Assembly (NCBI GenBank): GCA_944368925.1
Contig: CALVXG010000001.1
Span: 1 to 64,000 of the forward strand
From: an uncultured Clostridia bacterium
GTDB taxonomy: Bacteria; Bacillota; Clostridia; Christensenellales; Borkfalkiaceae
Reading direction: 5' to 3'
DNA: 64,000 nt
Translations under genes and position numbers: made by a program
The notes under the pieces: generated by a model
Told to the model about the DNA's origin: nothing
Database searches by the model: none
The model's input: only the letters and a program-made list of their open reading frames with translations
In this document: one piece after another, positions 8,000-16,721 of the stretch
How positions within the stretch are numbered: the first letter of the stretch is position 1
Layout: every line of letters starts with the position of its first letter

Positions 8000-8500
8000 T
8001 CAATAATTTGCCACATGTGAATTTTTATAGACGGCAAACCGTATCGTATAACCGTTGGTTTCGATCGGATCTCCGATACTGACGCATTTCCAGTTTTCCA
8101 GTTTATCCAGATTTTCAAAGAACACTTCCGCACCGCCGTCCGCATCCGTCTTCGTGACGATCACCTCGTCGCAATACGGGAGAAGCGTCCTGTACAGCAT
8201 GGCGCCACCGATCACAAAAACGTCCTCGGGTGGAAATTTCTTGACTTCCGCGAATAACTCTTTCAAATCGTGCACGACGGTACAATCGTCCCTTGCCTCG
8301 CCCTCCGGCCACAACACGATATTGGTTCTGTTTTTCAAAGGTTTGCCGCCGGGAAACGATTTTAACGTATTGCTCCCCATAATGACCGTCTTACCTTGCG
8401 TCGTCTCGCGGAAATGCTTCATATCCGCCGGAAGTGAAAAGAGAAGATCGTTCTTTTTCCCGATGCCCCAATTACGGTCCACAACTACAATCGCGCGCAT
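8000..8500 (-). CDS. folA: Dihydrofolate reductase
   Basis: Reduces dihydrofolate to tetrahydrofolate with NADPH, recycling the DHF made by ThyA. The 166-residue chain carries the family pattern: AIVVVDRNWGIGKKNDLLFSLP at the N-terminus with the W-G-I-G loop, the GKTVIMGSNTL region and VIGGAMLY near residue 97. It follows thyA, separated by a 59-nt gap that holds a copy of the repeated 18-bp motif. GGAG precedes the ATG. The usual acidic substrate-binding residue on the first helix (after LPADMKHF) is present as D. Confidence 0.93.
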   Translation of the reverse strand: MRAIVVVDRNWGIGKKNDLLFSLPADMKHFRETTQGKTVIMGSNTLKSFPGGKPLKNRTNIVLWPEGEARDDCTVVHDLKELFAEVKKFPPEDVFVIGGAMLYRTLLPYCDEVIVTKTDADGGAEVFFENLDKLENWKCVSIGDPIETNGYTIRFAVYKNSHVANY

Positions 8501-8522
8501 TTTAACTCTCCTTTTGCATATT

Positions 8523-8540
8523 TATGTCAGACATAGTACT
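8523..8540 (-). repeat. Repeated 18-bp motif, copy 1 (thyA-folA spacer)
   Basis: The plus strand reads TATGTCAGACATAGTACT. The first 13 bases are a perfect palindrome around a central A, and AGTACT is a palindrome too. Three other copies lie at 29064, 59477 and 61090 in the same orientation. On the minus strand this copy also contains an ATG opening a 10-codon frame that runs through the folA SD. Confidence 0.65.
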
Positions 8541-8559
8541 GTGTAAATTTTAAAAATGA

Positions 8560-9390
8560 TCAAATAGCGACAGGGATTTTGTCTTTAAATTCGTTATATT
8601 TATAATCTTGTAAAGTAAAACTGTCTTTCGTAAACCGATAGAAATCTTTCACCGATTCGTCCACAATCAGTTTCGGAGCAGGATATTGCGGTTTTTTCAA
8701 GATTCTCTCGACGATCGGAACATGGCGGTCGTAAATGTGTGCATCCGCCACCACATGAACCAGCTCCCCTGCCTCCAATCCGCATGCCCGCGCAAACATC
8801 ATAAGCAAAATACTGTACTGTACGACGTTCCAGTTGCTCGCAGCCAACATGTCCTGGCTCCGTTGATTCAAAATCCCGTTTAACGTATTTCCGCTCACGT
8901 TGAATGTCATCGAATACGCACACGGATAGAGGTGCATATCCTTCAGATCGGCAACGTTATACATATGCGCGATGATGCGTCTGCTTGCAGGGTTGTTTTT
9001 CAGATCGTACAGCACTTTGTCGACCTGGTCAAACTCCCCTTCCGGAAACGTGTACTTTATTCCCAACTGATAACCGTACGCTTTCCCGATCGAGCCCGTC
9101 TCATCCGCCCAACTATCCCAGATATGCGAAGAAAGATCGTGAATGTTATTGCTCTTTTTTTGCCATATCCATAAAATCTCATCAATCGCCGATTTGAGAT
9201 AGGTGCGCCGTATCGTGAGGATCGGGAATTCCTCCCTAAGATCATAGCGCGATACCTGTCCGAACTTTTTGATCGTATGGGCGGGCGTTCCGTCTTCCCA
9301 ACGGGGCCGCACCTCCCGATCTGTATCCCATACCCCGTTTTCCAAAATATCTTTGCAATTTTTAATAAAAATTTCATCCGCTCTGCTCAT
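8560..9390 (-). CDS. thyA: Thymidylate synthase ThyA
   Basis: Converts dUMP to dTMP using methylene-tetrahydrofolate and releases DHF. The 276-residue protein has the catalytic Cys at 157 in YPCAYSM, the R-S-Q-D phosphate site (LNQRSQDML) with the following N, and a C-terminal PVAI end typical of ThyA. AAAGGAG precedes the ATG. The thyA-folA order on the minus strand is the usual pairing for the dTMP cycle. The dCMP deaminase at 55.1 kb supplies dUMP in the same pathway. Confidence 0.96.
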   Translation of the reverse strand: MSRADEIFIKNCKDILENGVWDTDREVRPRWEDGTPAHTIKKFGQVSRYDLREEFPILTIRRTYLKSAIDEILWIWQKKSNNIHDLSSHIWDSWADETGSIGKAYGYQLGIKYTFPEGEFDQVDKVLYDLKNNPASRRIIAHMYNVADLKDMHLYPCAYSMTFNVSGNTLNGILNQRSQDMLAASNWNVVQYSILLMMFARACGLEAGELVHVVADAHIYDRHVPIVERILKKPQYPAPKLIVDESVKDFYRFTKDSFTLQDYKYNEFKDKIPVAI

Positions 9391-9443
9391 GGATTTATCT
9401 CCTTTCCGTGCTCGTTAGTGCGCCGCGATTCCCTCCCGAGAAG

Positions 9444-10931
9444 TCAGCGTATTTTATATTTATACATCGTACGCTGCAGTGCTTCTTCCCACAGCCGCAG
9501 CTTTTCCGTCCTTTCCGCGTCGCTCATTCGAGGGCGAAACACTTTCATTCCTTTTGCGCTCTCACGTTTTTTATCCAAATCTTTATACAATCCGCAATAC
9601 TGGCCCGCAAGATACGCCGCTCCCAATGCCGTCGTCTCCGAAATCTCAGGACGAGCCACCTCGGCAGACAAAATATCGGCCTGAAATTGCATCAAGAAAT
9701 TATTCGTGCTTGCACCGCCATCGACGCACAACCTGTCGATCCCGATCCGAAGATCCTGTTCCATCGCATTGACCATGTCAAACGTCTGAAAAGCAATCGA
9801 TTCCAAAGCCGCCCGCACGATATGCTCACGCGTTGTGCCGCGCGTGATCCCGCTCAGCATGCCGCGGCATTCCGAATCCCAATGCGGCGCGCCCAATCCG
9901 ACAAAAGCCGGAACAAGCACGACGCCGCCCGTATCGGGTACCGATTCTGCCAACGCCTCCGTTTCGGGCGCCGCCTTGATCAGCCCGAGCCCGTCACGCA
10001 GCCATTGAACCACCGCACCCCCGACGAACACGCTCCCTTCCAACGCATAATCGGGCGTGCCGAGCGATGCCGCAAGCGTCGTTATGAGGCCGTTTTCGGA
10101 TACCACAGCCTTTTTGCCCGTATTCATCAGAAGAAAACAACCCGTTCCGTATGTATTTTTCACGTCTCCGGGCCGAAAACACAGCTGGCCGTACAAAGCG
10201 CCCTGCTGGTCGCCTACCGCCGCGCAAATTTGCACAGATTCGCCTAAAATTTCCCGCCGCGTCTTCCCGTAATCCGCACCGGAGGGCTTAACCTGCGGGA
10301 GCATCGCCATCGGTATGCCGAACAAACGGCAAAGCTCTGCGTCCCATTGGAGCGTGTGGATATTGAAAAGCATCGTCCGCGACGCATTCGTGTAATCTGT
10401 CGCATGCACTTTGCCGCCCGTCAGATGCCATATCAGATAACTGTCCACCGTACCGAACAGCAAGTCTCCTTTTTCGGCTCGCTCACGGGCAAACGGGACG
10501 TTGTCCAAAATCCATTTCAGCTTCGAAGCCGAAAAATATGCGTCTATGTTCAGCCCCGTACGCTCGTACACAAATTTTTCATGATGCTGCTTTACTTTTT
10601 CGCAGTATTCGGCCGTTCTCCTGCATTGCCAGACGATCGCGTTGTAGATCGGGCGGCCCGTATAACGATCCCACACCAACACGGTTTCCCTTTGGTTCGC
10701 GATCCCGATCGCCGCTACTTGCGAAATGTCTGTCCCGCTCTCCGCCAAAACCGCACGTAAAGCCTGCATCTGCGAAGAAAGTATTTCCTTCGGATCATGC
10801 TCCACCCAGCCGGGTTTCGGATAGATCTGCGGAAACTCTCTCTGTGCCTTTGCGACCAGGTGCCCCTCCGCATCAAATAAGACGGCGCGCGAACTGGTCG
10901 TCCCCTGATCCAACGCAATGACGTACTCCAT
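9444..10931 (-). CDS. glpK: Glycerol kinase
   Basis: Phosphorylates glycerol to sn-glycerol-3-phosphate with ATP (FGGY family). The 495-residue protein shows the N-terminal LDQGTTSSRAVLFD phosphate loop, the GWVEHDP and NQRET substrate motifs, and the C-terminal GGAVVQWLRDGL and DGGASTNNFLMQ segments. The ATG at 10931 follows a strong GGAGGGG; a GTG-like upstream extension was rejected. It starts 14 nt after the stop of the SDR gene, so the two are probably one transcript. No glpF or glpD is adjacent. Confidence 0.95.
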   Translation of the reverse strand: MEYVIALDQGTTSSRAVLFDAEGHLVAKAQREFPQIYPKPGWVEHDPKEILSSQMQALRAVLAESGTDISQVAAIGIANQRETVLVWDRYTGRPIYNAIVWQCRRTAEYCEKVKQHHEKFVYERTGLNIDAYFSASKLKWILDNVPFARERAEKGDLLFGTVDSYLIWHLTGGKVHATDYTNASRTMLFNIHTLQWDAELCRLFGIPMAMLPQVKPSGADYGKTRREILGESVQICAAVGDQQGALYGQLCFRPGDVKNTYGTGCFLLMNTGKKAVVSENGLITTLAASLGTPDYALEGSVFVGGAVVQWLRDGLGLIKAAPETEALAESVPDTGGVVLVPAFVGLGAPHWDSECRGMLSGITRGTTREHIVRAALESIAFQTFDMVNAMEQDLRIGIDRLCVDGGASTNNFLMQFQADILSAEVARPEISETTALGAAYLAGQYCGLYKDLDKKRESAKGMKVFRPRMSDAERTEKLRLWEEALQRTMYKYKIR

Positions 10932-10945
10932 TTTCCCCTCCGATA

Positions 10946-11749
10946 TCAAAACGCATCTTTCTCGATCTTCGACCAGCGACGCGCTATAAACCGCATTCTG
11001 ACCCGCAGCGGCATGACGCGCGGTACGGTCGCAATGAATTTATTCCAAAAACCCGGGCGGATCAACCGCTTGTTCTTTGCGACCGCCGCGAGGCTTTTTC
11101 TCGCTATGTATTCCGGCTTCTTTGCCGAAAGTTTTCCCCAAAGTCCCTGCCCTTTGATATTCTCGCAAATATCCGGCCGCGTGTAGATCCCGCCGGGCTC
11201 GACCACCGTGACGTGCACGTTTTTCTTTTTCAATTCCAGCCGCAAGGAGAAAAAAAATGAAGTCAACGCGCATTTCGTCGCGCTGTACTCCGCAAAATAC
11301 GGCATCGGATACACGCCGCTGAGGCTGGAAACCGTCACGATATCCAACCGCGGAGCGCGGTTGTGGAGCACAAAATGCGTGAGAGAAAGCGCCGCCTCAA
11401 AATTTACCCGCGCCTGAAAGACGATCTTTTCCTGGGTATATTTTTCAAACGCCTTCTGAATGTCTACACCCGCCACGTTGCAGAGCCCGCCGAATCGGTA
11501 GCCTTTGCCTTGTATGTAAGCGAACATCGCTTCGCGCTGCTTCTCGTCTGCCAGATCGCAGGCAAAAAAATCAACCGCGATTCCGCCGAAAGTCTCCTCC
11601 AGCTCGCTCTTTAAGTGCAAAAGTTTTTCGCTGCTGCGCCCCGTAAGAAACAACGCGCCGCGCGGCGCACAGGCAAATGCAAACGCTTTGCCGACCCCGC
11701 CCGTTGCACCGCTGATCATGATATATTCGCGTTCCGAAATACCTTCCAT
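10946..11749 (-). CDS. Short-chain dehydrogenase/reductase
   Basis: NAD(P)-dependent classical SDR of about 267 residues. A Rossmann motif SGATGGVGKAFA is near residue 12, an N-A-G equivalent CNVAGV near 87, then the catalytic Ser in VSSLSG and YSATK (YxxxK). The C-terminal part (FIATVPRVMPLRVRMRFI) resembles membrane-associated SDRs acting on lipids or ketones. The substrate is unknown. It precedes glpK, which hints at glycerolipid metabolism. The ATG at 11749 was chosen because all conserved sequence follows it. There is no SD; the promoter -10 box places the RNA start only about 3 nt upstream. Confidence 0.85.
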   Translation of the reverse strand: MEGISEREYIMISGATGGVGKAFAFACAPRGALFLTGRSSEKLLHLKSELEETFGGIAVDFFACDLADEKQREAMFAYIQGKGYRFGGLCNVAGVDIQKAFEKYTQEKIVFQARVNFEAALSLTHFVLHNRAPRLDIVTVSSLSGVYPMPYFAEYSATKCALTSFFFSLRLELKKKNVHVTVVEPGGIYTRPDICENIKGQGLWGKLSAKKPEYIARKSLAAVAKNKRLIRPGFWNKFIATVPRVMPLRVRMRFIARRWSKIEKDAF

Positions 11750-11758
11750 AATGATTCT

Positions 11759-11787
11759 ATTGTACCATATTTTCTCGCCCTTGTAAA
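11759..11787 (-). promoter_or_regulatory. Promoter of the SDR-glpK operon
   Basis: TTTACA at 11782-11787, a 17-nt spacer and TACAAT at 11759-11764 on the minus strand. The predicted +1 is near 11752, three nucleotides before the ATG, giving an essentially leaderless mRNA. Confidence 0.65.
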
Positions 11788-11900
11788 CCGTACCCGAAGC
11801 AATCGTCCGAAAAACTTTCTCCCTCTCTTCCCGCCACAAAGGCGCGCAAAAATGCACCGTGCCGTAACTGTCTTTTCGCAGAAATAACACCTTTCTTTGC

Positions 11901-11929
11901 TTGACAAAGTTTCCCCGTCATTTTATAAT
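11901..11929 (+). promoter_or_regulatory. Consensus sigma-A promoter of the pyridoxal kinase gene
   Basis: TTGACA (11901-11906), a 17-nt spacer and TATAAT (11924-11929). The predicted +1 is about 11936, leaving a 21-nt leader with GGAGG at 11943-11947. Confidence 0.88.
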
Positions 11930-11956
11930 TATTTAATAAATACGGAGGCGACACAT

Positions 11957-12799
11957 ATGCGCGTACTTGCCATCAATGATATATCCTGCGTCGGAAAATG
12001 TTCTCTGACCGTCGCACTTCCCATTATTTCCGCCTGCGGAGTTACCTGCGATATTCTTCCCACGGCGATCCTTTCCACCCATACGGGCGGTTTCCAGGGC
12101 TATACGTTCCGCGATCTGAGCGACGATATCCCCGCCATTCTCGCACATTGGAAGAGTCTCGGATTAAAATATGACATCATCATCAGCGGATATCTCGGCA
12201 GCATAAGTCAGATCGATATGGTAAAATCCGTCAAAAAAAATTTTCTCAAAGAGGGCGGATTGTTCATCGTCGACCCCGTCATGGGCGACAACGGCGTACT
12301 CTACTCCCATTTCGATCAAAAATTCGTCGAAGAGATGAAAAGTCTTTGCAAAATAGCGGATATTATCGTCCCGAATCTGACGGAAGCCTGCTTTCTTACG
12401 AACACAGACTATGCCTCTTTGACCGAAGACGGTTACGATGCGCTCCTTCAAAAGCTGAAAATTCTTTGCCCACAGCCTTCCGTTACCGGATGCGACATTT
12501 TGCGAGGCGGCAAAAAATACAGCGCCGTCTTTTACGCGGATCTGAACGGATCCGTGAAACAATACGCGACCGAAAAAGTCGAGGGCACTTTCCACGGTTC
12601 GGGCGACGTCTATGCGAGCGCCTTGGTCGGAGCGTTGGCCCGCCATGTGCCCATGGACGAAGCCGTCAGAATTTCGGCTGATTTTACAAAAAATTCCATC
12701 GCGCAGACAAAAGCAGACAAAACCGAAGCCCGTTATGGACTCAACAGCGAAAGCCAGATGCTCCCCTTCCTGCTTGCTCTGGATAAAGTCGCCCAATAA
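11957..12799 (+). CDS. pdxK: Pyridoxal/pyridoxamine kinase
   Basis: Phosphorylates the 5'-hydroxyl of B6 vitamers in salvage of PLP (PfkB/ribokinase superfamily). The 280-residue protein has ISCVGKCSLT at the N-terminus, the DPVMGDNGVLY segment and the GSGDVYAS anion hole with catalytic Asp near residue 218. It belongs to the Firmicutes pyridoxamine-kinase group rather than ThiD, judging by the N-terminal SLT motif and the THTGGFQGYTF segment. The ATG at 11957 has GGAGG 9 nt upstream. It is monocistronic, followed by the 6S RNA promoter. Confidence 0.88.
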   Translation: MRVLAINDISCVGKCSLTVALPIISACGVTCDILPTAILSTHTGGFQGYTFRDLSDDIPAILAHWKSLGLKYDIIISGYLGSISQIDMVKSVKKNFLKEGGLFIVDPVMGDNGVLYSHFDQKFVEEMKSLCKIADIIVPNLTEACFLTNTDYASLTEDGYDALLQKLKILCPQPSVTGCDILRGGKKYSAVFYADLNGSVKQYATEKVEGTFHGSGDVYASALVGALARHVPMDEAVRISADFTKNSIAQTKADKTEARYGLNSESQMLPFLLALDKVAQ

Positions 12800-12821
12800 T
12801 CGATTTTTTATCGCGAAACAC

Positions 12822-12850
12822 TTGAATTTTTTCAGAAAATCGCATATAAT
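12822..12850 (+). promoter_or_regulatory. Promoter of 6S RNA
   Basis: TTGAAT (12822-12827), a 17-nt spacer and TATAAT (12845-12850). Predicted +1 near 12857. Confidence 0.75.
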
Positions 12851-12856
12851 ATAGAT

Positions 12857-13118
12857 AGTTGATTTGATTGTTTTCAAATCTTGAAAAGTTAATAATTACG
12901 GTCTGCGGTGTTCGGAGTTCGAATTATCTTAATCCACATTTGAAATTCGGGAGCGCTTTCGAAATGGTCTATGTCGATAGGCGAGGTCTGTTTATGAACG
13001 GAAAGGCTGAGGCGGCAAGCGGCGCACCCACCTGCGAGAAGCGGGTTAACACTTTTTCGTTCTGCGGCACAGGCGGATCCCTCTGTAAAATACGCCGCAA
13101 ATTTTTTGCGGCGTTTCT
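12857..13118 (+). ncRNA. ssrS: 6S RNA (SsrS)
   Basis: Non-coding regulator that binds the sigma-A RNA polymerase holoenzyme. Features typical of 6S are visible. A 5' CTGCGGTGTTCGG segment can pair with a 3' CTGCGGCACAGGC segment to close the structure. The GGGAGCGC stem lies in the middle. A 3' CACCCACCTGC/GCGGGTTAACAC hairpin corresponds to the CACC-GGGTT arm of other 6S RNAs. A consensus promoter lies upstream and a terminator (10-bp stem 13092-13101/13105-13114, then T's) downstream. The mature 5' end may lie some tens of bases inside this interval. No ORF fits. Confidence 0.82.
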
Positions 13119-13120
13119 TT
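13092..13120 (+). terminator. Terminator of 6S RNA
   Basis: A 10-bp stem ACGCCGCAAA/TTTGCGGCGT with a 3-nt loop, followed by TTCTTTT. Confidence 0.85.
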
Positions 13121-13516
13121 TACATTGTGATTATTCCCCCCTTCGTATCTCGAAAGGAAACTAATCTTGTGCAAAATACATGAGCCGTCCGCAACGTATG
13201 TTGCGGACGGCTCATGCTTTTATTTATCGAAAGCAGTTTCCGCTTTCGAAAATTAAGAAAATCGATTTACATGTGTCCCCCAAAAGCACAAATGCGACAC
13301 TCCACTATTCTTACCTCAAAGCCGTAGATCTGAGCAAGGATACTCCGCGTTCATACCCCTGGAAAGCTATACTCCCGATCGATCACTTTCAGCGTTCTCC
13401 TACGAAGAATCAGCTCAAAAGATAAGCCTTTACAGACGTACTGCCGCACCAAACGGCAGTATGTTGATACTTTAAAGCGCCGCTGCAATTTTTTGCAGCG
13501 GCGCTTTATTTTTTCA
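13121..13516. other. Intergenic block with three hairpins; possible unrecognised small RNA
   Basis: Two strong terminator-like stems bound a 250-nt stretch: 13180-13194 with 13201-13215 (15 bp, then GCTTTTATTT), and 13474-13488 with 13493-13507 (15 bp, then ATTTTTTC). Between them are smaller inverted repeats, for example GAAAGC/GCTTTC near 13240 and TACTGCCG/CGGCAGTA near 13439-13462. Open frames exist but none has an SD or a recognisable protein. A structured transcript ending at one of the terminators is possible. I cannot name a family. Confidence 0.4.
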
Positions 13517-13557
13517 TAAACTTTTCCGAAAAGTTCTTACGTAGATCGGCTTACTCT

Positions 13558-13974
13558 TTACGGAAGAATACGGATATTTCCGATCAGAGGAAGTTTTGTT
13601 TTTTCGTTTTGGACAACCGCCACGACCCCGAGAATGCACCCGATAAAAATGATCATTCCCAAAACGCCCCCGATGACCCCGAAAATAACGCCGATGGCGG
13701 GGATCATTCCCAAAACGCTGCAAACCGCACTCACGATGATGCTCGTGAGCAGAATCACAAGCGATTGATTTGCGTGAAATTTTGCAAAATCGTCCTTCGG
13801 ATAGAGAATCAGCGGCAAAAAGAACAAAATGCCGAAAATGTACGCGAGACAGCACACGAGCATTTTTTTCTGACGCTCTTCCCGCTCTTTCTCTTCCTTC
13901 TCTTCGTCTGTCTTCACGCTCTGTTTTTGCTCTGTCTCCGGCTCTTTATCTTGCTCGAAAGGATCTTTTTCCAT
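13558..13974 (-). CDS. DUF4870-like small membrane protein
   Basis: A 138-residue protein with a highly charged, probably cytoplasmic N-terminus (residues 1-37, E/K/Q rich) followed by three or four hydrophobic helices. The pattern YPKDDFAKFHANQSL leading into a membrane segment matches DUF4870/Tic20-like proteins of unknown function. GGGGAGG precedes the ATG. It follows the Lgt-family gene by about 20 nt, so the two are probably co-transcribed. Confidence 0.75.
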   Translation of the reverse strand: MEKDPFEQDKEPETEQKQSVKTDEEKEEKEREERQKKMLVCCLAYIFGILFFLPLILYPKDDFAKFHANQSLVILLTSIIVSAVCSVLGMIPAIGVIFGVIGGVLGMIIFIGCILGVVAVVQNEKTKLPLIGNIRILP

Positions 13975-13993
13975 CCGTCAACCTCCCCATCCG

Positions 13994-14851
13994 CTATTTT
14001 TCGGGCGCTTGCGCATCCTGTTTCAGATCGGGTGCAAGAAAAACATCCCGCCCCTTTTTCTTTCTTATTATGTAATACGCAACAATCAGCGCAATGCCGA
14101 TCAGAATCATGAGGATCGCCGTCGCCTGCGAAGGGGTAAGACCGGGTATGAACGAAGCGCCGCGATCGTCCGTACGGAAAAACTCGACGATGAATCTCCA
14201 GACGCCGTATCCGATCAGATAGCCGGAGAGCCCGAAGCCCTTTTTCTTCCACACCAGGACAAACAGGCACGCCGCCAACACAAAAAGAAACAGTGCTTCA
14301 AACAGCTGGATCGGAACCACCGTCTCCCAGCCGTATTTCCCGGGAGAAACCTCCACCCATTGCGAAATCCCGTACCACGCATCCGTGACGCCGCCGTGAC
14401 AGCAACCCGCCGTAAGGCAGCCGATCCGCCCAAATCCGTGTGCCAAAGGAATACACGCCGCCGCTATATTGGCAAAGGTCGGTAGCCACTCCAACGACGT
14501 CTTCCAGCCTTTGAAAAGCACCCTGCCGCCAATAAAATAGATCAACAGCATACTGACCGCTCCGCCGATAAATCCGCCGTAAAACGTCGAACCCGTGCTC
14601 CCGTTCAGTTCAAATTTTCCCGTCTCCAGCGCATTGTAGATCGCCTGAAAAAATACCGCCGAAAGATAGCCGATCACAAACGCCGCAACGGCGCCGATCA
14701 GAATCAGATTCTGCAATTTCGCGGGCATCTTGCGGCGGTCCGCAAGAATGCGGAACAGAACAAGCGCCGCAATCACGCCGATCAGAATAAATATCTCATA
14801 CAGCGTGATCCCCGTCCCGTCCGGAAATGTAAAAATTTTATAAGGATACAT
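13994..14851 (-). CDS. lgt: Lgt-family prolipoprotein diacylglyceryl transferase
   Basis: Polytopic enzyme of the Lgt family, which transfers diacylglycerol from phosphatidylglycerol to the lipobox Cys of prolipoproteins. The 285 residues contain about seven membrane helices, the YGGFIGG segment and AHGFGRIGCLTAGCCHG, the cysteine-rich form of the Lgt signature seen in many clostridial paralogues. A VEFFRTDDRG motif near residue 232 matches the Lgt C-terminal EFFR-R pattern. The Cys-rich variant could be a divergent paralogue rather than the main Lgt. The window contains at least one likely lipoprotein substrate, the ApbE protein at 38.1 kb. Confidence 0.85.
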   Translation of the reverse strand: MYPYKIFTFPDGTGITLYEIFILIGVIAALVLFRILADRRKMPAKLQNLILIGAVAAFVIGYLSAVFFQAIYNALETGKFELNGSTGSTFYGGFIGGAVSMLLIYFIGGRVLFKGWKTSLEWLPTFANIAAACIPLAHGFGRIGCLTAGCCHGGVTDAWYGISQWVEVSPGKYGWETVVPIQLFEALFLFVLAACLFVLVWKKKGFGLSGYLIGYGVWRFIVEFFRTDDRGASFIPGLTPSQATAILMILIGIALIVAYYIIRKKKGRDVFLAPDLKQDAQAPEK

Positions 14852-14867
14852 CGTTTATTTCCCGTTA

Positions 14868-16445
14868 TCAGCTGTTCGTTATGTCGAGATATTCGTCATA
14901 CGTGACATTCTTGTCGAAAGTCTTCTTTCCGTTGATCTCGATGATGCGATTGGCAACCGTGTTCATCAATTCCTGATCGTGCGACGTAAAGCACATGCAT
15001 CCTTTGAAATTCTGCATTCCGTTGTTCAGCGCCGTGATCGATTCCAAGTCCAGATGGTTCGTCGGCTCGTCCATAATCAGGAAATTGCTGCCTTCCAGCA
15101 TCATTTTCGCGAGCATACAGCGCACTCTCTCGCCTCCGGAAAGAACTTTCGCTTTTTTGAGCGCTTCCTCTCCCGAAAACAACATCCTGCCCAACCAGCC
15201 GCGCAGGTATTCTTCGTAGTGATCGTTGGAAAACTGGCTCAGCCACTCCACCAGGTTCAGATCGCAGTTTTCAAAATACTCGTTGTTGTTCTGCGGGAGT
15301 ACCGAAAGCGAAATCGTTTTGCCCCACTTGACCGTGCCTGCATCGGGTTCCACTTTGCCTGTCAGAATATCGAACAGCATCGTGATCGTCGTACTCTTGT
15401 CACTGACAAAACCGATCTTGTCATTCCTCTGCACGATGAAATCCACGTTCTCAAAATACCCTTTTTTGGTCAGCCCTTCGACCATCAGAATATCGTTACC
15501 GATCTCCCTCTCGAATTTAAAATCAATAAAAGGATATTTCCGAAGCGAAGGCTTGATATCGTTCAGCGTGAGACGCTCCAATTCCTTCTTACGGGACGTA
15601 GCCTGCCGCGATTTGGAAGCATTCGCCGCAAACCTTGCGATAAAGTCCTGCAATTCCTTGGCGCGCTGTTCCATCTTCTTGTTCTGATCACGCATCTGCC
15701 GCGCAATCAGCTGGCTCGTCTGATACCAGAAATCGTAGTTTCCCAAATACAGCTGAATCTTCCCGAAATCTACGTCGCAAATATACGTGCAAACTTTGTT
15801 CAGAAAATGCCTGTTGTGCGAAACAATGATGATCGTATTTTCAAAATCCAGCAAATAGTTTTCCAGCCAGCGAACCGTCTTGATGTCCAGGTTGTTGGTC
15901 GGCTCGTCCAGCAGAAGAACATCCGGATTCCCGAAAAGCGCCTGCGCCAACAAGACCTTGACTTTCATCTTTGCATCCAGATCGCCCATCAGCGTATAAT
16001 GGTATTCCGCGGGAATATCCAGCTCGTTTAAGAGGGTCTGCGCTTCCGATTCCGCTTCCCATCCGTTCAGCTCCGCAAACTCGCTCTCCAGCTCGGACGC
16101 GCGTATGCCGTCTGCTTCCGAAAAATCGGGCTTTGCGTAAAGCGCATCTTTTTCATCCATGATCTGCACGAGCCTCTTATGCCCCAGCATCACCGTGCGG
16201 ACAACCGTCTGATCGTCGTACGCGTTCTGGTTCTGCATCAGCACGGACATGCGCTCGTTCTTGTCCAGCGTGACTTCGCCTTTGTTCGGCTCGATCTCAC
16301 CCGACAATACCTTCAAAAACGTAGACTTGCCCGCTCCGTTTGCCCCGATGATCCCGTAGCAATTCCCTTTCGTAAATTTTAAATTGACATCTTCAAACAG
16401 TTTCTTGCTGCCGTATTGCAAGCTGACGTTCGTTACCTGTAACAT
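14868..16445 (-). CDS. ABC-F family ATPase, YbiT-like
   Basis: Soluble twin-ATPase of the ABC-F translation-factor group, thought to act at the ribosomal E site. The 525 residues hold NBD1 (Walker A IGANGAGKST near 34, LLLDEPTNNLD), the linker with ANASKSRQATSRKKELE, and NBD2 (LSGGERVRCML, LIMDEPTNHLD). NBD1's signature reads MGDLDAKMKVKV, which is degenerate as in YbiT. NBD2's Walker A reads GFVSDKSTTITML, lacking the normal glycines and GKST, so one of the two composite ATP sites should be inactive. AGAGG and a TATAAT box lie upstream. Confidence 0.88.
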   Translation of the reverse strand: MLQVTNVSLQYGSKKLFEDVNLKFTKGNCYGIIGANGAGKSTFLKVLSGEIEPNKGEVTLDKNERMSVLMQNQNAYDDQTVVRTVMLGHKRLVQIMDEKDALYAKPDFSEADGIRASELESEFAELNGWEAESEAQTLLNELDIPAEYHYTLMGDLDAKMKVKVLLAQALFGNPDVLLLDEPTNNLDIKTVRWLENYLLDFENTIIIVSHNRHFLNKVCTYICDVDFGKIQLYLGNYDFWYQTSQLIARQMRDQNKKMEQRAKELQDFIARFAANASKSRQATSRKKELERLTLNDIKPSLRKYPFIDFKFEREIGNDILMVEGLTKKGYFENVDFIVQRNDKIGFVSDKSTTITMLFDILTGKVEPDAGTVKWGKTISLSVLPQNNNEYFENCDLNLVEWLSQFSNDHYEEYLRGWLGRMLFSGEEALKKAKVLSGGERVRCMLAKMMLEGSNFLIMDEPTNHLDLESITALNNGMQNFKGCMCFTSHDQELMNTVANRIIEINGKKTFDKNVTYDEYLDITNS

Positions 16446-16609
16446 GTTTACCTCTTTTCCGATTTATCCGTTTCATTATAACACAGAACTTCCAAAAGTA
16501 CAAACAAATCAACGCCGCCCTGCGGAAAATTCCCACACTCTCCCCTGCACCCGTCCGTCGCAAGAGATTCCGCACTTTTTGATTGCGGTTATCCTTTCCA
16601 TACGGCCAA

Positions 16610-16645
16610 GCCCTGCGCCCCGCAAATTTTTGCGGGGCGCAGGGC
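16610..16645. terminator. Long GC-rich hairpin between abc-F and the atp operon
   Basis: A 17-bp stem (16610-16626 with 16629-16645) with a minimal A/T loop. It is one of several similar palindromes in the window whose inner arms read GCAAA/TTTGC. Confidence 0.6.
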
Positions 16646-16683
16646 CATAAAGCGCACAATTCTTATCCGCGGGCAAAATACGG

Positions 16684-16715
16684 TAAAAAGGCGCCGCGGA
16701 ATCCGCGGCGCCTTA
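16684..16715 (-). terminator. Terminator of the atp operon
   Basis: A 13-bp GC-rich stem (16688-16700 with 16702-16714), followed on the minus strand by TTTTT, right after the atpC stop. Confidence 0.85.
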
Positions 16716-16721
16716 TCGGTT

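Noticed and set aside
13180-13425. Possible small ORF between 6S RNA and the DUF4870 gene
   Set aside because: Its start lies inside a terminator hairpin, the SD is too distant, and no motif is recognised.
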